This document shows, in pieces, positions 48,050-57,128 of a stretch of DNA of 64,000 bases. The notes below the pieces were generated by a model that was given only the letters and a program-made list of their open reading frames with translations, was not told where the DNA came from and searched no databases. How positions within the stretch are numbered: the first letter of the stretch is position 1; each line of letters begins with the position of its first letter. The stretch is from Gammaproteobacteria bacterium (lineage in GTDB: Bacteria > Pseudomonadota > Gammaproteobacteria > Burkholderiales > Rhodocyclaceae): assembly GCA_018824085.1 (NCBI GenBank), contig JAHJHI010000051.1:62001-126000 (forward strand), read 5' to 3'. The position numbers and the translations under genes are program-made.

Positions 48050-48412
48050 TGGTGGAGGCGGCGGGAATCGAACCCGCGTCCGCAAGCCCTACACAGACAG
48101 TTCTACATACTTAGCCTGGCCATTTGGTCTAACCCGTCACCCGCCGACCCGGCAGGCTGATGAAAGGCGATCCGCTTGATTTTCGTGATGCACCACGCGG
48201 CGGAGTGCATCCTTACTTTAGCTGTTAATGGCGCTGCAACCGGTTGCCCGGCCCGACCCGCTAATCAGTCGGTGCAGCGTCCGGCCTTAAGCGGCCAGAG
48301 CGTAAGATTCGTCGTTGGCGACTATCTAATTTTCGGTTGGATTTACGAGGTACTCCGACCCTCGGTATGCCCTGCGCTGCTTCGCGACCCACGTCGAGAC
48401 CAGGTCGCCCCC
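48050..48412 (-). ncRNA. ssrA: Transfer-messenger RNA (tmRNA)
   Basis: A one-piece tmRNA of 363 nt on the minus strand. The 5' end GGGGGCGACCTGGTCTCGACG and the 3' end with T-arm GGGTTCGATTCCCGC and acceptor CCTCCACCA pair as the tRNA-like domain. The open frame resumes after ATTAGATAGTC and encodes the degradation tag ANDESYALAA. It rescues stalled ribosomes with SmpB and marks the products for ClpXP. The stretch is often mis-read as a tRNA-Ala or as protein on the other strand. Confidence 0.97.
48287..48319 (-). other. tmRNA proteolysis-tag reading frame (ANDESYALAA-stop)
   Basis: Within ssrA, GCC AAC GAC GAA TCT TAC GCT CTG GCC GCT TAA encodes A-N-D-E-S-Y-A-L-A-A. The resume codon is GCC at 48319. 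The tag has the AND-start and ALAA-end pattern of beta-proteobacterial tmRNAs. Confidence 0.93.
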
Positions 48413-48422
48413 TAGCACCAAG

Positions 48423-48450
48423 ATGGTACCACTACGCGGTGATTACAAGA
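48423..48450 (-). promoter_or_regulatory. Putative ssrA promoter
   Basis: On the minus strand, TTGTAA (48450-48445) and TACCAT (48428-48423), 16 bp apart, lie 10 bp before the tmRNA 5' end. The -35 overlaps the stop codon of gph. Moderate match only. Confidence 0.45.
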
Positions 48451-49102
48451 GGACGAGCAATTCCAGCGGGTGATGGATCACGTGATCGGCGCCCCACTCG
48501 CCGTACGGCCGCCCCGTGCCAAGATAGCCGAACGCAGCGGCAACAGATCGCATGCCGGCGGCTCGTGCGGCGAGGATGTCCCGTTCGTCGTCGCCGACAT
48601 AGATGCAGCGCTCCGGTTCGACAGACATGCTGGAGGCTGCGAGGAGCAGGCCTGCGGGATCCGGTTTCGGAACGGCGACGCTGTCGCCGCTGACAACGCT
48701 GGCGGCGCGCTCATGCAGGCCGAGCTGGCGCATCAACGGCAGAGTGAAGCGTGACGCCTTGTTGGTCACGACGCCCCAGGGAAGGCCGGCGAGTTCCAGC
48801 CGGGCAAGTACTTCACCCATCCCTTCGAACAGTTGGCTATGGACGCATAGCGAAGAGGCGTAGATCGCAAGGAAGCGCTCGGCGATCTCGTTGTAGCGGG
48901 TGTCATCCGGCCCGATGCCGAAGCCGGCGCCGATCAAGCCGCGCGCGCCGGCGGAGGTGTGTGGGCGCAACTCCGCGGAGGGAAGTTCGGGCATGCCGAG
49001 TTCGCTGCGCAGACGGTTCAGCGCGCCGCCCAGATCCGGTGCAGTGTCGACGAGCGTGCCGTCGAGATCGAACAGGACGGCATCTGTTTTCAGTTCATTC
49101 AT
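48443..49102 (-). CDS. gph: Phosphoglycolate phosphatase (HAD family)
   Basis: A 219-aa HAD hydrolase. The nucleophile motif is [14 protein letters not shown] (Asp near 13), motif II is [10 protein letters not shown], the conserved Lys is in [12 protein letters not shown], and motif IV is [12 protein letters not shown]. It removes 2-phosphoglycolate formed during DNA repair. ATG 49102 overlaps the ubiG stop by 8 bp; a GTG three codons earlier is possible. The ubiG-gph pairing and close distance to ssrA are usual in beta-proteobacteria. Other small HAD phosphatases look alike, so the substrate is supported mainly by synteny. Confidence 0.88.
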   Translation of the reverse strand: MNELKTDAVLFDLDGTLVDTAPDLGGALNRLRSELGMPELPSAELRPHTSAGARGLIGAGFGIGPDDTRYNEIAERFLAIYASSLCVHSQLFEGMGEVLARLELAGLPWGVVTNKASRFTLPLMRQLGLHERAASVVSGDSVAVPKPDPAGLLLAASSMSVEPERCIYVGDDERDILAARAAGMRSVAAAFGYLGTGRPYGEWGADHVIHHPLELLVLL

Positions 49103-49802
49103 CACGGACACAGCGCATCAGGTAATTCACCGTGGTGTCGTGGCCCAGCGCATACACTTTTGTCAGCGGGTTGTAGCTCATGCCGATGAGTTCGGCTTCG
49201 CGCAGGCCCGCGGAACGGGCATCACGTGCGAGCTCGGATGGCTTGATGAACTTCTCGTACTCGTGCGTGCCCCTCGGCAGCATGCGCAGCACATACTCGG
49301 CGCCGACGATGGCGAACAGCCAGGCTTTCGGGTTGCGGTTGATCGTCGAGAAGAACACCGTGCCACCGGGGCGCACGAGCGTTGCACATGCTCGGATGGT
49401 GCTGGCCGGCTCGGGTACGTGTTCGAGCATTTCCATGCAGGTTACGACGTCATACTGGCCGGCCTGTTCGGTCGCAAGATCCTCCACTGCCTGCAGGCGA
49501 TACTCGACCGACTGGCCGCTGTCGAGCAAATGGAGTCGCGCGACGGAAAGTGCTTTTTCACTCAGGTCGAGTCCGGTGACGTTTGCGCCGCGAATGGCCA
49601 TGCTTTCGGACAGGATCCCTCCGCCGCACCCGACGTCCAGGATTCGCTTGCCGGCGAGACCGACGCAGCGATCTATCCAGTCGAGTCGCAGCGGATTGAT
49701 CTCATGCAGGGGTTTGAACTCGGATTCCGGATCCCACCAGTGGTGAGCGAGCTCGGAGAACTTTTCGAGTTCGAGCGGGTCGGCGTTGGGTGGTGTGTTC
49801 AT
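49095..49802 (-). CDS. ubiG: Bifunctional 3-demethylubiquinol 3-O-methyltransferase / 2-polyprenyl-6-hydroxyphenol methylase
   Basis: A 235-aa class I SAM methyltransferase for both O-methylation steps of ubiquinone synthesis. The UbiG-specific start [35 protein letters not shown] is followed by SAM motif [14 protein letters not shown], and [14 protein letters not shown] 49802 is preferred; a GTG 12 codons upstream would add non-conserved residues. It is co-transcribed with gph, which begins inside its last codons. The ompA terminator lies just upstream. Confidence 0.95.
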   Translation of the reverse strand: MNTPPNADPLELEKFSELAHHWWDPESEFKPLHEINPLRLDWIDRCVGLAGKRILDVGCGGGILSESMAIRGANVTGLDLSEKALSVARLHLLDSGQSVEYRLQAVEDLATEQAGQYDVVTCMEMLEHVPEPASTIRACATLVRPGGTVFFSTINRNPKAWLFAIVGAEYVLRMLPRGTHEYEKFIKPSELARDARSAGLREAELIGMSYNPLTKVYALGHDTTVNYLMRCVRDE

Positions 49803-49873
49803 GGGCGGGTGGACAGGTCGGTACGAAGAGGGTTTCACCGATCATATACGCGGCTGACCGGCAACCTTGGACG

Positions 49874-49904
49874 AAAAAAAGCCCTGCACGAATGCAGGGC
49901 TTTT
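49874..49904 (-). terminator. Intrinsic terminator after the OmpA-family gene
   Basis: GCCCTGCA (49881-49888), loop CGAA, TGCAGGGC (49893-49900). It has seven As on the left, giving a T run on the minus strand, and TTTT on the right. It lies 20 bp beyond the OmpA-family stop. Confidence 0.85.
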
Positions 49905-49923
49905 CGTGAAGCGACGGAACCCC

Positions 49924-50664
49924 TTACTTCTGGGTGCCGATCACTTCGATTTCAACGCGACGGTCAGGCTGCAGGCAATCCACGAGCTTCTTGTTGCGGA
50001 AGTTCTCGGCGCCCATCTTCTTGCAGCTGTCGCCAGTCACCGGCTGGGATTCACCCTTGCCTTCGGTGTAGACGCGGTTTGCATCAACGCCCTTGCTGAC
50101 GATGTAGTCCTTCACGGCAGCAGCACGCTTTTCCGACAGGGACTGGTTGTACTTTTCCTTGCCGATGCGGTCAGCGTGACCCACTGCGATGATGACTTCC
50201 AGCTCGATGCTGCCGAGCTTGCTGACAGCTTCGTCGATCTTGGACATGCCTTCCGGACGCAGAACGGCCTTGTCGAAATCGAACAGTGCGTCAGCGGCCA
50301 GCGTGATCTTCTGTGCTGCGGGCTTCGGAGCCGGGGCGGGCGCAGGAGCCGGTGCGGGGGCCGGTGCGGGGGCCGGTGCGGCCATCGGCTTTTCGCAGAC
50401 GTCCTTCGGCAGGAGATCCTTGTCGCAGGCACAACCCACTTCAGGAACGGAGGCCGCGTAGGCCGGCGTCCAGAAACCGGTTCTCCAGCACAGGCCGGTC
50501 GCGTTGCGGACGACCACACCGCGGCTGTCGATAACGTAAGGAATATGAGCCTTCATTGCCGGATCGACCTTGATGTCATCCATGGCCGACACGTTGGAGG
50601 CGAAACCGGCCGATGCGGCCAGCAGGGCGATGAGTAGCGGTTTTTGCGTAAGTTGTTTGAGCAT
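49924..50664 (-). CDS. OmpA family outer-membrane/peptidoglycan-binding protein
   Basis: A 246-aa exported protein. Signal peptide ends near SNVSA (~28). A short unique region has paired cysteines (GCACDKDLLPKDVCEK). A Pro-Ala linker (APAPAPAPAP) is encoded by near-identical GC-rich 12-mers around 50335-50385. The C-terminal OmpA-like domain (~130-245) has VGHADRIGKEKYNQSLSEKRA and LQPDRRVEIEV. It lacks the eight-stranded beta-barrel of E. coli OmpA, resembling the small OmpA proteins common in beta-proteobacteria. ATG 50664 follows a GAGGGG site. It anchors the envelope to peptidoglycan and is probably highly expressed. Confidence 0.9.
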   Translation of the reverse strand: MLKQLTQKPLLIALLAASAGFASNVSAMDDIKVDPAMKAHIPYVIDSRGVVVRNATGLCWRTGFWTPAYAASVPEVGCACDKDLLPKDVCEKPMAAPAPAPAPAPAPAPAPAPKPAAQKITLAADALFDFDKAVLRPEGMSKIDEAVSKLGSIELEVIIAVGHADRIGKEKYNQSLSEKRAAAVKDYIVSKGVDANRVYTEGKGESQPVTGDSCKKMGAENFRNKKLVDCLQPDRRVEIEVIGTQK

Positions 50665-50802
50665 GATCCCCTCGTATGAAACTTGAAGCGGTTTTAAACC
50701 GACCTGCCCGCGAGTCAGACAATGACAAGCGGAACTGCCCGTAAAGCCATGTGCAGAAGCGGATTCACAGGATGGCAGTGCCAAAAACAAGGTGCCAAGC
50801 CG

Positions 50803-52128
50803 TTATCGAGCTACTTGATTTTGCCACAGGCGCGCGCGCGCCTTCAAATCGTTGTTGTGCGGGTGCAACAAGTCCCCCTGCATGACGCGCGCTATCCCTG
50901 AGACCCACACATCGCTGACATGTTCCCGCCCGGCGGCATATACAAGATGCGAAACCGGTGAGTAGCAGGGCCGGGTTTCCGGCTCGGTGAGGGCGACGGC
51001 ACACAGGTCCGCGGATTTGCCGACGGTGATCGACCCGATCTCGTGCTCGAGGCCCAGTGCACGCGCGCCACCAAGCGTGGCCATATGCAGCAGGCGTTGC
51101 GCGGGAAGGGCTGCTGCATCGCCGGAAACGAGTTTTGCCATGAGTCCCGCATGGCGCATTTCCTGGAACAGATCCAGCCGGTTGTTGCTCGCAGCGCCGT
51201 CGGTGCCCAGCCCGACGGCGATTCCGGCTGCTTCGAGTGCGGTTACCGGTGCTGCGCCGCTGGCGAGCTTCATGTTCGATGTGGGGCAGTGGGCGACGCT
51301 GGCGCCTTCGCGCGCCAGTAACGTGATTTCGTCATCCGTCAGGTGTACGGCGTGCACGCCGATGAGATGCGGGCTGACGAGTCCGAGGCGACGAAGGCGC
51401 TCCAGCGGGCGCATGCCGTGCTGCTGCACGCTCTGTTCGATCTCGTCACGCGTTTCGTGGATGTGCATGTGTATGGGCAGGTCAAGCTGCTCGGCGAGCG
51501 TGCGTACGCGCTCGAACGTTGCGTCGGATACCGTATAGGGGGCGTGCGGAGCGAGAGTGAAGTGCAGGTGCGGCTCCTGCTTGTAGCGGTCACGGACCGC
51601 CAGTCCGCGGCTTATGTATTGGTCGGCGTCGGTTGCCCAGGCGCTGGGAAACTCGATGATCACGACGCCCAGCGCCGCGCGGATGCCTGCTTCGAGCACG
51701 GCCTCGGCGGCGGCGTCGGGGAAGAAGTACATGTCGCTGAAGCAGGTGACGCCGCCGCGCAGCATCTCGGCGCACGCCAGCAGCGTGCCGTCACGCACGA
51801 AGTCGTGGCTGACATGGCGCTGTTCGGCCGGCCAGATGTGGTCGTTCAGCCAGCGCATCAGCGGCTGATCGTCGGCGTATCCGCGCAACAGGTTCATCGC
51901 GGCATGCGCATGCAGGTTCACGAGCCCAGGTATCAGCACGTGCTCGTCAAGGACGCGCAAGGTGGCCGGCCTGAACTGCTGCCGGGCCCGGTCCGACGGC
52001 AGGACGGCGACGATGCGCCCGTCCTTGACCGCGACCGCATGGTGCTCCAGCACGACGCCAGCCGGTTCCACCGGCACGATCCATCTTGCTTCGATGAGCA
52101 TGTCGATGGTTACGGGGCTTGTGTCCAT
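50803..52128 (-). CDS. mtaD: 5-methylthioadenosine/S-adenosylhomocysteine deaminase (TRZ/ATZ amidohydrolase)
   Basis: A 441-aa metal-dependent deaminase. Zn ligands are the HAHAAMN pair near 73-75, HIHETRDEIEQ near 220, HAVHL near 255 and GTDGAASNN near 305. The LMRWLNDHIWPAEQ segment is diagnostic of MtaD/TRZ hydrolases. It deaminates methylthioadenosine or SAH to inosine derivatives in nucleoside salvage. It is located just upstream of ompA-ubiG on the same strand, an arrangement shared by many beta-proteobacteria where SAH removal would assist UbiG. It is divergent from gyrA. The start is ATG 52128, or ATG 9 codons later. Confidence 0.88.
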   Translation of the reverse strand: MDTSPVTIDMLIEARWIVPVEPAGVVLEHHAVAVKDGRIVAVLPSDRARQQFRPATLRVLDEHVLIPGLVNLHAHAAMNLLRGYADDQPLMRWLNDHIWPAEQRHVSHDFVRDGTLLACAEMLRGGVTCFSDMYFFPDAAAEAVLEAGIRAALGVVIIEFPSAWATDADQYISRGLAVRDRYKQEPHLHFTLAPHAPYTVSDATFERVRTLAEQLDLPIHMHIHETRDEIEQSVQQHGMRPLERLRRLGLVSPHLIGVHAVHLTDDEITLLAREGASVAHCPTSNMKLASGAAPVTALEAAGIAVGLGTDGAASNNRLDLFQEMRHAGLMAKLVSGDAAALPAQRLLHMATLGGARALGLEHEIGSITVGKSADLCAVALTEPETRPCYSPVSHLVYAAGREHVSDVWVSGIARVMQGDLLHPHNNDLKARARLWQNQVAR

Positions 52129-52284
52129 GTTGTCTGCCAGGCGGGAAGAGGGGGCTCAGTTTAGCGCCGCGCAGGGGCACGAAGCCGGTGCAAGCGCATG
52201 TTAAACTTGCGGTTTGGCTGAACAGCCCGGTATTTCTCACGCCGGGTTCATATAACGACAGCCGACGTCCGCCTTAGTCCTCCG

Positions 52285-54933
52285 ATGACCACTTCTTTCG
52301 CCAAGGAAACACTGCCCATCTCTCTTGAAGACGAGATGCGGCATTCCTATCTCGATTACGCGATGAGCGTGATCGTCGGCCGCGCGCTGCCCGATGTGCG
52401 CGACGGCCTGAAGCCTGTCCATCGTCGCGTGCTGTTCGCGATGCATGAAGCAAATATTGCGTGGAATCGCCCCTATGTGAAGTGCGCGCGCGTGGTCGGT
52501 GACGTGATGGGTAAGTATCACCCGCACGGCGACTCGGCCATCTACGACACGCTGGTGCGCATGGCGCAGGACTTTTCGCTGCGCTACACGCTGATCGACG
52601 GCCAGGGCAATTTCGGTTCGGTCGATGGCGACAACGCCGCGGCGATGCGCTACACCGAGTGCCGCCTGGACAAGATCGCCGCTGAACTGCTGGCCGACAT
52701 CGACAAGGAAACCGTTGATTTCGGGCCGAATTACGACGGCAAGGAGCAGGAGCCGCTGGTGCTGCCGAGCCGCATCCCCAATCTGCTGATCAATGGCAGC
52801 GCGGGCATTGCGGTGGGCATGGCGACCAACATTCCGCCGCACAACCTGGGTGAAGTGCTCGACGCGTGCCAACTGCTGCTGGCTGAGCCGGAGACGACGA
52901 TCGAGCAACTGATTGACATCGTCCAGGCGCCCGACTTTCCGACCAGCGGTTTCATCTATGGCCTGACGGGCGTGCGCGAGGGCTACCTGACCGGTCGTGG
53001 TCGCGTTGTGATGCGCGCCCGCACGCACTTCGAGGACATCGACCGGGGCAATCGCCAATCCATCATCGTCGATGAACTGCCGTACCAGGTAAACAAGAAG
53101 ACGCTGCTTGAACGTATCGCCGAGCTGGTCAACGAAAAGCGTGTCGAAGGCATTTCGGATATCCGCGACGAGTCGGACAAGTCCGGCATGCGAGTGGTGA
53201 TCGAGCTCAAGCGCGGTGAAGTGCCCGAGGTCATCCTCAACAATCTGTACAAGCTGACGCAGCTGCAGGACACGTTCGGCATGAACATGGTCGCGCTGGT
53301 CGACGGGCGTCCGCGCCTGCTCAATCTGCGCGAGATGCTCGATTGCTTCCTGTCGCACCGGCGCGAAGTGATCACCCGCCGCACGGTGTACGAACTGCGC
53401 AAGGCGCGCGAGCGCGGCCACGTGCTGGAAGGCCTGGCCGTTGCACTGTCGAACATCGACGAGATCATCGCGTTGATCAAGGCATCTGCGTCACGTGCCG
53501 AGGCGCAGGTGGCGCTGATGGGGCGCGCGTGGAAGTCGCCGCTGGTCGACGAGATGCTGGCGCGTGCCGGCGCCGAGAACTTCCGGCCGGACGGGCTGGA
53601 CGCCGCATTCGGTTCCTTTGTCGACGGCTACCGCATGTCGGACGCGCAGGCGAAGGCAATCCTCGACATGCAGCTGGCCCGCCTGACCGGTCTGGAGCAG
53701 GAAAAGATCATGTCGGAGTACAAGGAGGTGATCGAACAGATCATCGACCTGCTCGACATCCTTGCCCGACCGGAACGCATCAACTGGATCATTTCGGACG
53801 AGCTGCGCCAGATCCGGGAACAGTTTGCCGATGCGCGCCGATCGGAAATCGTGGTTCATACGCAGGATCTCGGCATCGAGGACCTGATTGCACAGCAGGA
53901 CATGGTTGTCACGCTGTCACACGGCGGCTACTTCAAGCGCCAGCCGCTGGGCGATTACCGTGCGCAGCGTCGCGGCGGTCGCGGCAAGCAAGCCGCCGCC
54001 GTCAAGGAAGACGACTTTGTCGACCAGCTTTTTGTTGCGAACACGCACGACTACATTCTCTGCTTTTCCAGCCGCGGTCGTGTCTATTGGCTCAAGGTCT
54101 ACGAGGTGCCCGAGGGCTCCCGTGCGTCGCGCGGCAAACCCATCGTGAACCTGTTCCCGCTGATGGAAGGCGAGAAGATCACGGCCGTGCTGCCGGTGAA
54201 GGAATTCGACGACCAGCACTACATCTTCATGGCCACCGGTCGTGGCACCGTGAAGAAGACGCCGCTGTCCGACTTCGGCAACCCGCGCAAGGCGGGCATC
54301 ATCGCCGTTGATCTGGACGAGGGCGACGTGCTGATCGGGGTTGCGATCACCGATGGTTCGGACGACATCATGCTGTTCTCCGACGCCGGCAAGGCGGTGC
54401 GTTTTGCCGAGGCGGATGTGAGGCCGATGGGGCGCACCGCGCGCGGTGTGCGCGGCATGATGCTGGAAGACGGGCTGAGCGTGATCTGCATGCTTGTGTC
54501 GCGCAACGACGAATTGAGCGTGCTCACGGCGACGGAAAACGGTTTCGGCAAGCGAACCCGTGTGACCGAGTATCCCAAGCACGGACGCGGCACGAAGGGT
54601 GTCATTGCGATCGCCTCCAGCGAGCGCAATGGTGCGGTTGTCGGTGCCGTGCTGGTCGAACCGACCGACGAAATCATGCTGATCTCGACGGGCGGTGTGC
54701 TGATCCGTACCAAGGTTGGTGACATCCGCGAAATGGGGCGTTCGACCCAAGGCGTGACGCTGATCAACCTTGATGGCGGCACGCGACTGGCCGGGCTGGA
54801 GAAGGTGATCGAAAGCGAGGCTGACGCTGACCTCGAAGCCGAAGCCGAAGCCGAAGCCGAAGCCGAAGCCGAAGCCGAAGCCGAAGCCGAAGCCGAAGCC
54901 GATGCTGGTGACGAGGGCGAGGGCGAGGAATAG
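52285..54933 (+). CDS. gyrA: DNA gyrase subunit A
   Basis: An 882-aa type II topoisomerase subunit. Catalytic Tyr123 is in [11 protein letters not shown]. The quinolone-determining region [11 protein letters not shown] has wild-type Ser84 and Asp88 (E. coli 83/87). The C-terminal wrapping domain carries the gyrase-specific GyrA box QRRGGRGK, which excludes ParC. After ~845 there is an acidic tail: [14 protein letters not shown]... ending [10 protein letters not shown], with 11 consecutive Glu-Ala pairs. Such tails tune DNA wrapping and supercoiling in other gyrases. The ATG at 52285 has no recognisable Shine-Dalgarno. The gene opens the plus-strand core cluster; serC follows 8 bp after it. 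Confidence 0.98.
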   Translation: MTTSFAKETLPISLEDEMRHSYLDYAMSVIVGRALPDVRDGLKPVHRRVLFAMHEANIAWNRPYVKCARVVGDVMGKYHPHGDSAIYDTLVRMAQDFSLRYTLIDGQGNFGSVDGDNAAAMRYTECRLDKIAAELLADIDKETVDFGPNYDGKEQEPLVLPSRIPNLLINGSAGIAVGMATNIPPHNLGEVLDACQLLLAEPETTIEQLIDIVQAPDFPTSGFIYGLTGVREGYLTGRGRVVMRARTHFEDIDRGNRQSIIVDELPYQVNKKTLLERIAELVNEKRVEGISDIRDESDKSGMRVVIELKRGEVPEVILNNLYKLTQLQDTFGMNMVALVDGRPRLLNLREMLDCFLSHRREVITRRTVYELRKARERGHVLEGLAVALSNIDEIIALIKASASRAEAQVALMGRAWKSPLVDEMLARAGAENFRPDGLDAAFGSFVDGYRMSDAQAKAILDMQLARLTGLEQEKIMSEYKEVIEQIIDLLDILARPERINWIISDELRQIREQFADARRSEIVVHTQDLGIEDLIAQQDMVVTLSHGGYFKRQPLGDYRAQRRGGRGKQAAAVKEDDFVDQLFVANTHDYILCFSSRGRVYWLKVYEVPEGSRASRGKPIVNLFPLMEGEKITAVLPVKEFDDQHYIFMATGRGTVKKTPLSDFGNPRKAGIIAVDLDEGDVLIGVAITDGSDDIMLFSDAGKAVRFAEADVRPMGRTARGVRGMMLEDGLSVICMLVSRNDELSVLTATENGFGKRTRVTEYPKHGRGTKGVIAIASSERNGAVVGAVLVEPTDEIMLISTGGVLIRTKVGDIREMGRSTQGVTLINLDGGTRLAGLEKVIESEADADLEAEAEAEAEAEAEAEAEAEAEADAGDEGEGEE
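54835..54900 (+). repeat. Hexanucleotide tandem repeat (GAAGCC)x11 in gyrA tail
   Basis: Eleven perfect copies of GAAGCC encode Glu-Ala x11. Being a multiple of three, copy-number change keeps frame and only alters acidic tail length. The same DNA read on the other strand gives Gly-Phe repeats in a spurious frame. Confidence 0.97.
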
Positions 54934-54941
54934 GTCTGGCA

Positions 54942-56027
54942 ATGGGGGCGCGCGCATACAACTTCGGAGCCGGCCCGGCGATGATGCCGGATGCGGTGAT
55001 CGAGCGTATCGCGCGCGATTGGCAGGATTTTCGCGGCGAGGGCTATTCGACGCTGGAGCTGGCTCATCGCAGCGAGCATTTCGCGGGCATTCTTTCGCGC
55101 GCAAAAGCAGATCTCCGGACCTTGCTTGCGGTGCCGGAGTCGCACCACATCCTGTTCCTGCATGGTGGGGCCACGCCGCACTTTGCGATGGTGCCGCTCA
55201 ACCTCGCCCGCGAGGGGCAGACCGCCGACTACATCCATACCGGCTACTGGTCGGACAAGGCGATGGCGGAAGCTGCGGGACTGGTCAACGTGCGCATCGC
55301 AGCGAGTGCCGCAACCAGCGAATTCGACCGTGTGCCGGAGCGCGCGGGCTGGTCGCTGGACCCGGATGCGGCCTATGTGCACATCTGCGCCAACGAGACG
55401 ATAGGCGGCGTCGAATTCGCGGAGTATCCGGATACCGGAGACGTCCCGCTGGTGGCGGACATGTCGTCCTGCATCCTGTCGCGGCCGCTCGACGTGTCGA
55501 AGTTCGGGCTGATCTACGCCGGCGCCCAGAAGAACATCGGTCCGGCAGGCCTGGCTGTCATCATCATCCGTGACGATCTGCTGTCGCGCGTGCGCCCGGG
55601 CGTGCCTTCGGTGATGAATTACGCGCGGCACGTCGAGTGGGATTCGATGTACAACACGCCGGCGACCTACCTGATCTGGGTGGCGGGGCTGGTGTTCGAG
55701 CACCTCCTGAAGGAAGGTGGATTGGTTGAGATGGCGCGCCGCAACGCGGCAAAATCGCAGCTGGTCTACGACGCGCTGAATGCGTCCCGTCTGTATACGA
55801 ACCGTATCCAGACGGCGTCGCGTTCGCGCATGAACGTACCGTTCTTCCTGCGGGAGCCGCGCCTTGAAACAAGGTTTCTGGACGGTGCCCGACGGCGCGG
55901 GTTGTTGAATCTGAAGGGACATCGCGCGGTCGGCGGCGCGCGGGCCTCGCTCTACAACGCCATGCCGCTTGAGGGTGTGCAGGCATTGGTCGAATACATG
56001 ACTGAATTTGAACGGAAAAACGGCTGA
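54942..56027 (+). CDS. serC: Phosphoserine aminotransferase
   Basis: A 361-aa PLP enzyme making phosphoserine (and 4-phosphohydroxythreonine for vitamin B6). Start YNFGAGPAMMP is the family signature. Schiff-base Lys197 lies in IYAGAQKNIGPAG, and the phosphate-binding LHGGATPHF and the C-terminal HRAVGGARASLYNA are present. It lies 8 bp after gyrA and 3 bp before pheA, in the conserved serC-pheA-hisC-tyrA-aroA mixed-function operon. Confidence 0.97.
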   Translation: MGARAYNFGAGPAMMPDAVIERIARDWQDFRGEGYSTLELAHRSEHFAGILSRAKADLRTLLAVPESHHILFLHGGATPHFAMVPLNLAREGQTADYIHTGYWSDKAMAEAAGLVNVRIAASAATSEFDRVPERAGWSLDPDAAYVHICANETIGGVEFAEYPDTGDVPLVADMSSCILSRPLDVSKFGLIYAGAQKNIGPAGLAVIIIRDDLLSRVRPGVPSVMNYARHVEWDSMYNTPATYLIWVAGLVFEHLLKEGGLVEMARRNAAKSQLVYDALNASRLYTNRIQTASRSRMNVPFFLREPRLETRFLDGARRRGLLNLKGHRAVGGARASLYNAMPLEGVQALVEYMTEFERKNG

Positions 56028-56030
56028 AAG

Positions 56031-57128
56031 ATGGCATCCGATCCGAGCACGAATGAAGAACTGCTGAGTCTGCGTGACGCCATCGACGAGATCGACGAGC
56101 GCGTGCTGCAGCTCATCTCCGAGCGCGCGCGCCACGCGCATCGCATCGGTGAAATCAAGCATGGCAACATCTACCGGCCGGAGCGCGAGGCGCAGGTGCT
56201 GCGGCGTCTGGCGGACGGCAATCCAGGGCCTTTGCCGGCACAGGCGGTGAAGACGATTTTCCGGGAGATCATGTCCCATTGCCTGGCGCTCGAGCAGCCG
56301 CTGAACGTTGCCTATCTCGGTCCAGCGGGCACGTTCACGGAAAGCGCCGCGCGCCGGCATTTCGGTTCGGCGCCGACGCTGTTGCCCGTTGCGACGATCG
56401 ATGATGTCTTTCGTGCGGTCGAATCGGGCAACGCAGCCTACGGTGTCGTGCCGGTCGAGAACTCCACCGAAGGCGCCGTCGGGCGCACGCTCGACATGCT
56501 GCTCAGCACGACGCAGATGATCTGTGGCGAGGTCATGTTGCGGGTCGAGCAGAATCTGATGAGCCGCGACACGCCGCTCGAGGAAATCCGTTGCGTCTAT
56601 TCGCACGCGCAGTCGATCGCACAGTGCCATGAGTGGCTCAATCGCAACCTGCCCGGCGTGCAGGTTGTCGCCGTCGCGAGCAACGCCGAGGCCGCGCGCC
56701 GTGCCGCCGAGGAAGAGCGCGCGGCGGCCATTGCAGGAGAAGCCGCTGCCCGCGTCTACGGTCTGAAGATCCTTGCACCGAACATCGAGGACGATCCGGC
56801 CAACACGACACGTTTCCTCGTCGTCGGCGAGCACGACGCGGGTCCGTCGGGGCGCGACAAGACGTCCCTGATCTTTACCGTGCAGAACCGGGCAGGTTCG
56901 GTCGTGCGGCTGCTGCAACCGCTGGCCGAGGAGGGCGTCAGCATGACCAAGCTGCAATCGAGGCCCGTGCGCGGCTTCGGAAGCGGCGGCTGGCAGTATG
57001 TGTTCTACGTGGATATCGAAGGGCATCAGCAGCAGGCGCAGGTTGCCAAGGCCATTGAACGCATACGCGCCGAAGCCGGTTCGCTGAAGGTGCTTGGTTC
57101 CTACCCCGCATCGGTGAGCAGCTCATGA
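56031..57128 (+). CDS. pheA: Bifunctional chorismate mutase / prephenate dehydratase (P-protein)
   Basis: A 365-aa enzyme converting chorismate to phenylpyruvate. The chorismate mutase (~8-95) starts LLSLRDAIDEIDERVLQLISERA. The dehydratase (~95-275) has YLGPAGTFTESAA and the NTTRFLVVG catalytic TRF motif. The ACT domain (~280-360) has the Phe-binding motifs in variant form: GSVV for GALV and LQSRP for ESRP, so feedback sensitivity may differ. Its stop overlaps hisC (ATGA). Confidence 0.97.
   Translation: MASDPSTNEELLSLRDAIDEIDERVLQLISERARHAHRIGEIKHGNIYRPEREAQVLRRLADGNPGPLPAQAVKTIFREIMSHCLALEQPLNVAYLGPAGTFTESAARRHFGSAPTLLPVATIDDVFRAVESGNAAYGVVPVENSTEGAVGRTLDMLLSTTQMICGEVMLRVEQNLMSRDTPLEEIRCVYSHAQSIAQCHEWLNRNLPGVQVVAVASNAEAARRAAEEERAAAIAGEAAARVYGLKILAPNIEDDPANTTRFLVVGEHDAGPSGRDKTSLIFTVQNRAGSVVRLLQPLAEEGVSMTKLQSRPVRGFGSGGWQYVFYVDIEGHQQQAQVAKAIERIRAEAGSLKVLGSYPASVSSS

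Noticed and set aside
47614-48114. Plus-strand 166-aa reading ending VEAAGIEPASASP
   Set aside because: The end is the antisense of the tmRNA T-arm and acceptor, a well-known false protein in databases; the rest has no motif or ribosome site.
48050-48412. Possible tRNA-Ala or small protein genes within the tmRNA
   Set aside because: The T-arm and acceptor belong to the tmRNA tRNA-like domain; the 5' and 3' ends pair across 363 nt and the tag frame is present.
50335-50385. Intergenic-type tandem repeat
   Set aside because: GC-rich 12-mers encode the Pro-Ala linker of the OmpA-family protein; ordinary low-complexity linker.
52201-52284. gyrA promoter (TTGCGG/TATTTC or TATAAC boxes)
   Set aside because: Several weak hexamers fit but none with good spacing and match, so no promoter is called.
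54835-54900. CRISPR-like array
   Set aside because: Contiguous 6-bp units with no spacers inside a coding frame.
52285-54933. Topoisomerase IV subunit ParC
   Set aside because: An intact GyrA box and six-bladed C-terminal domain identify gyrase.
53917-55104. Minus-strand 395-aa reading with Gly-Phe repeats
   Set aside because: It is the complement of gyrA; the repeats are the GAAGCC array read on the wrong strand.
54219-57026. Minus-strand 935-aa reading opposite gyrA-serC-pheA
   Set aside because: Spans three real genes on the other strand with no conserved motif.
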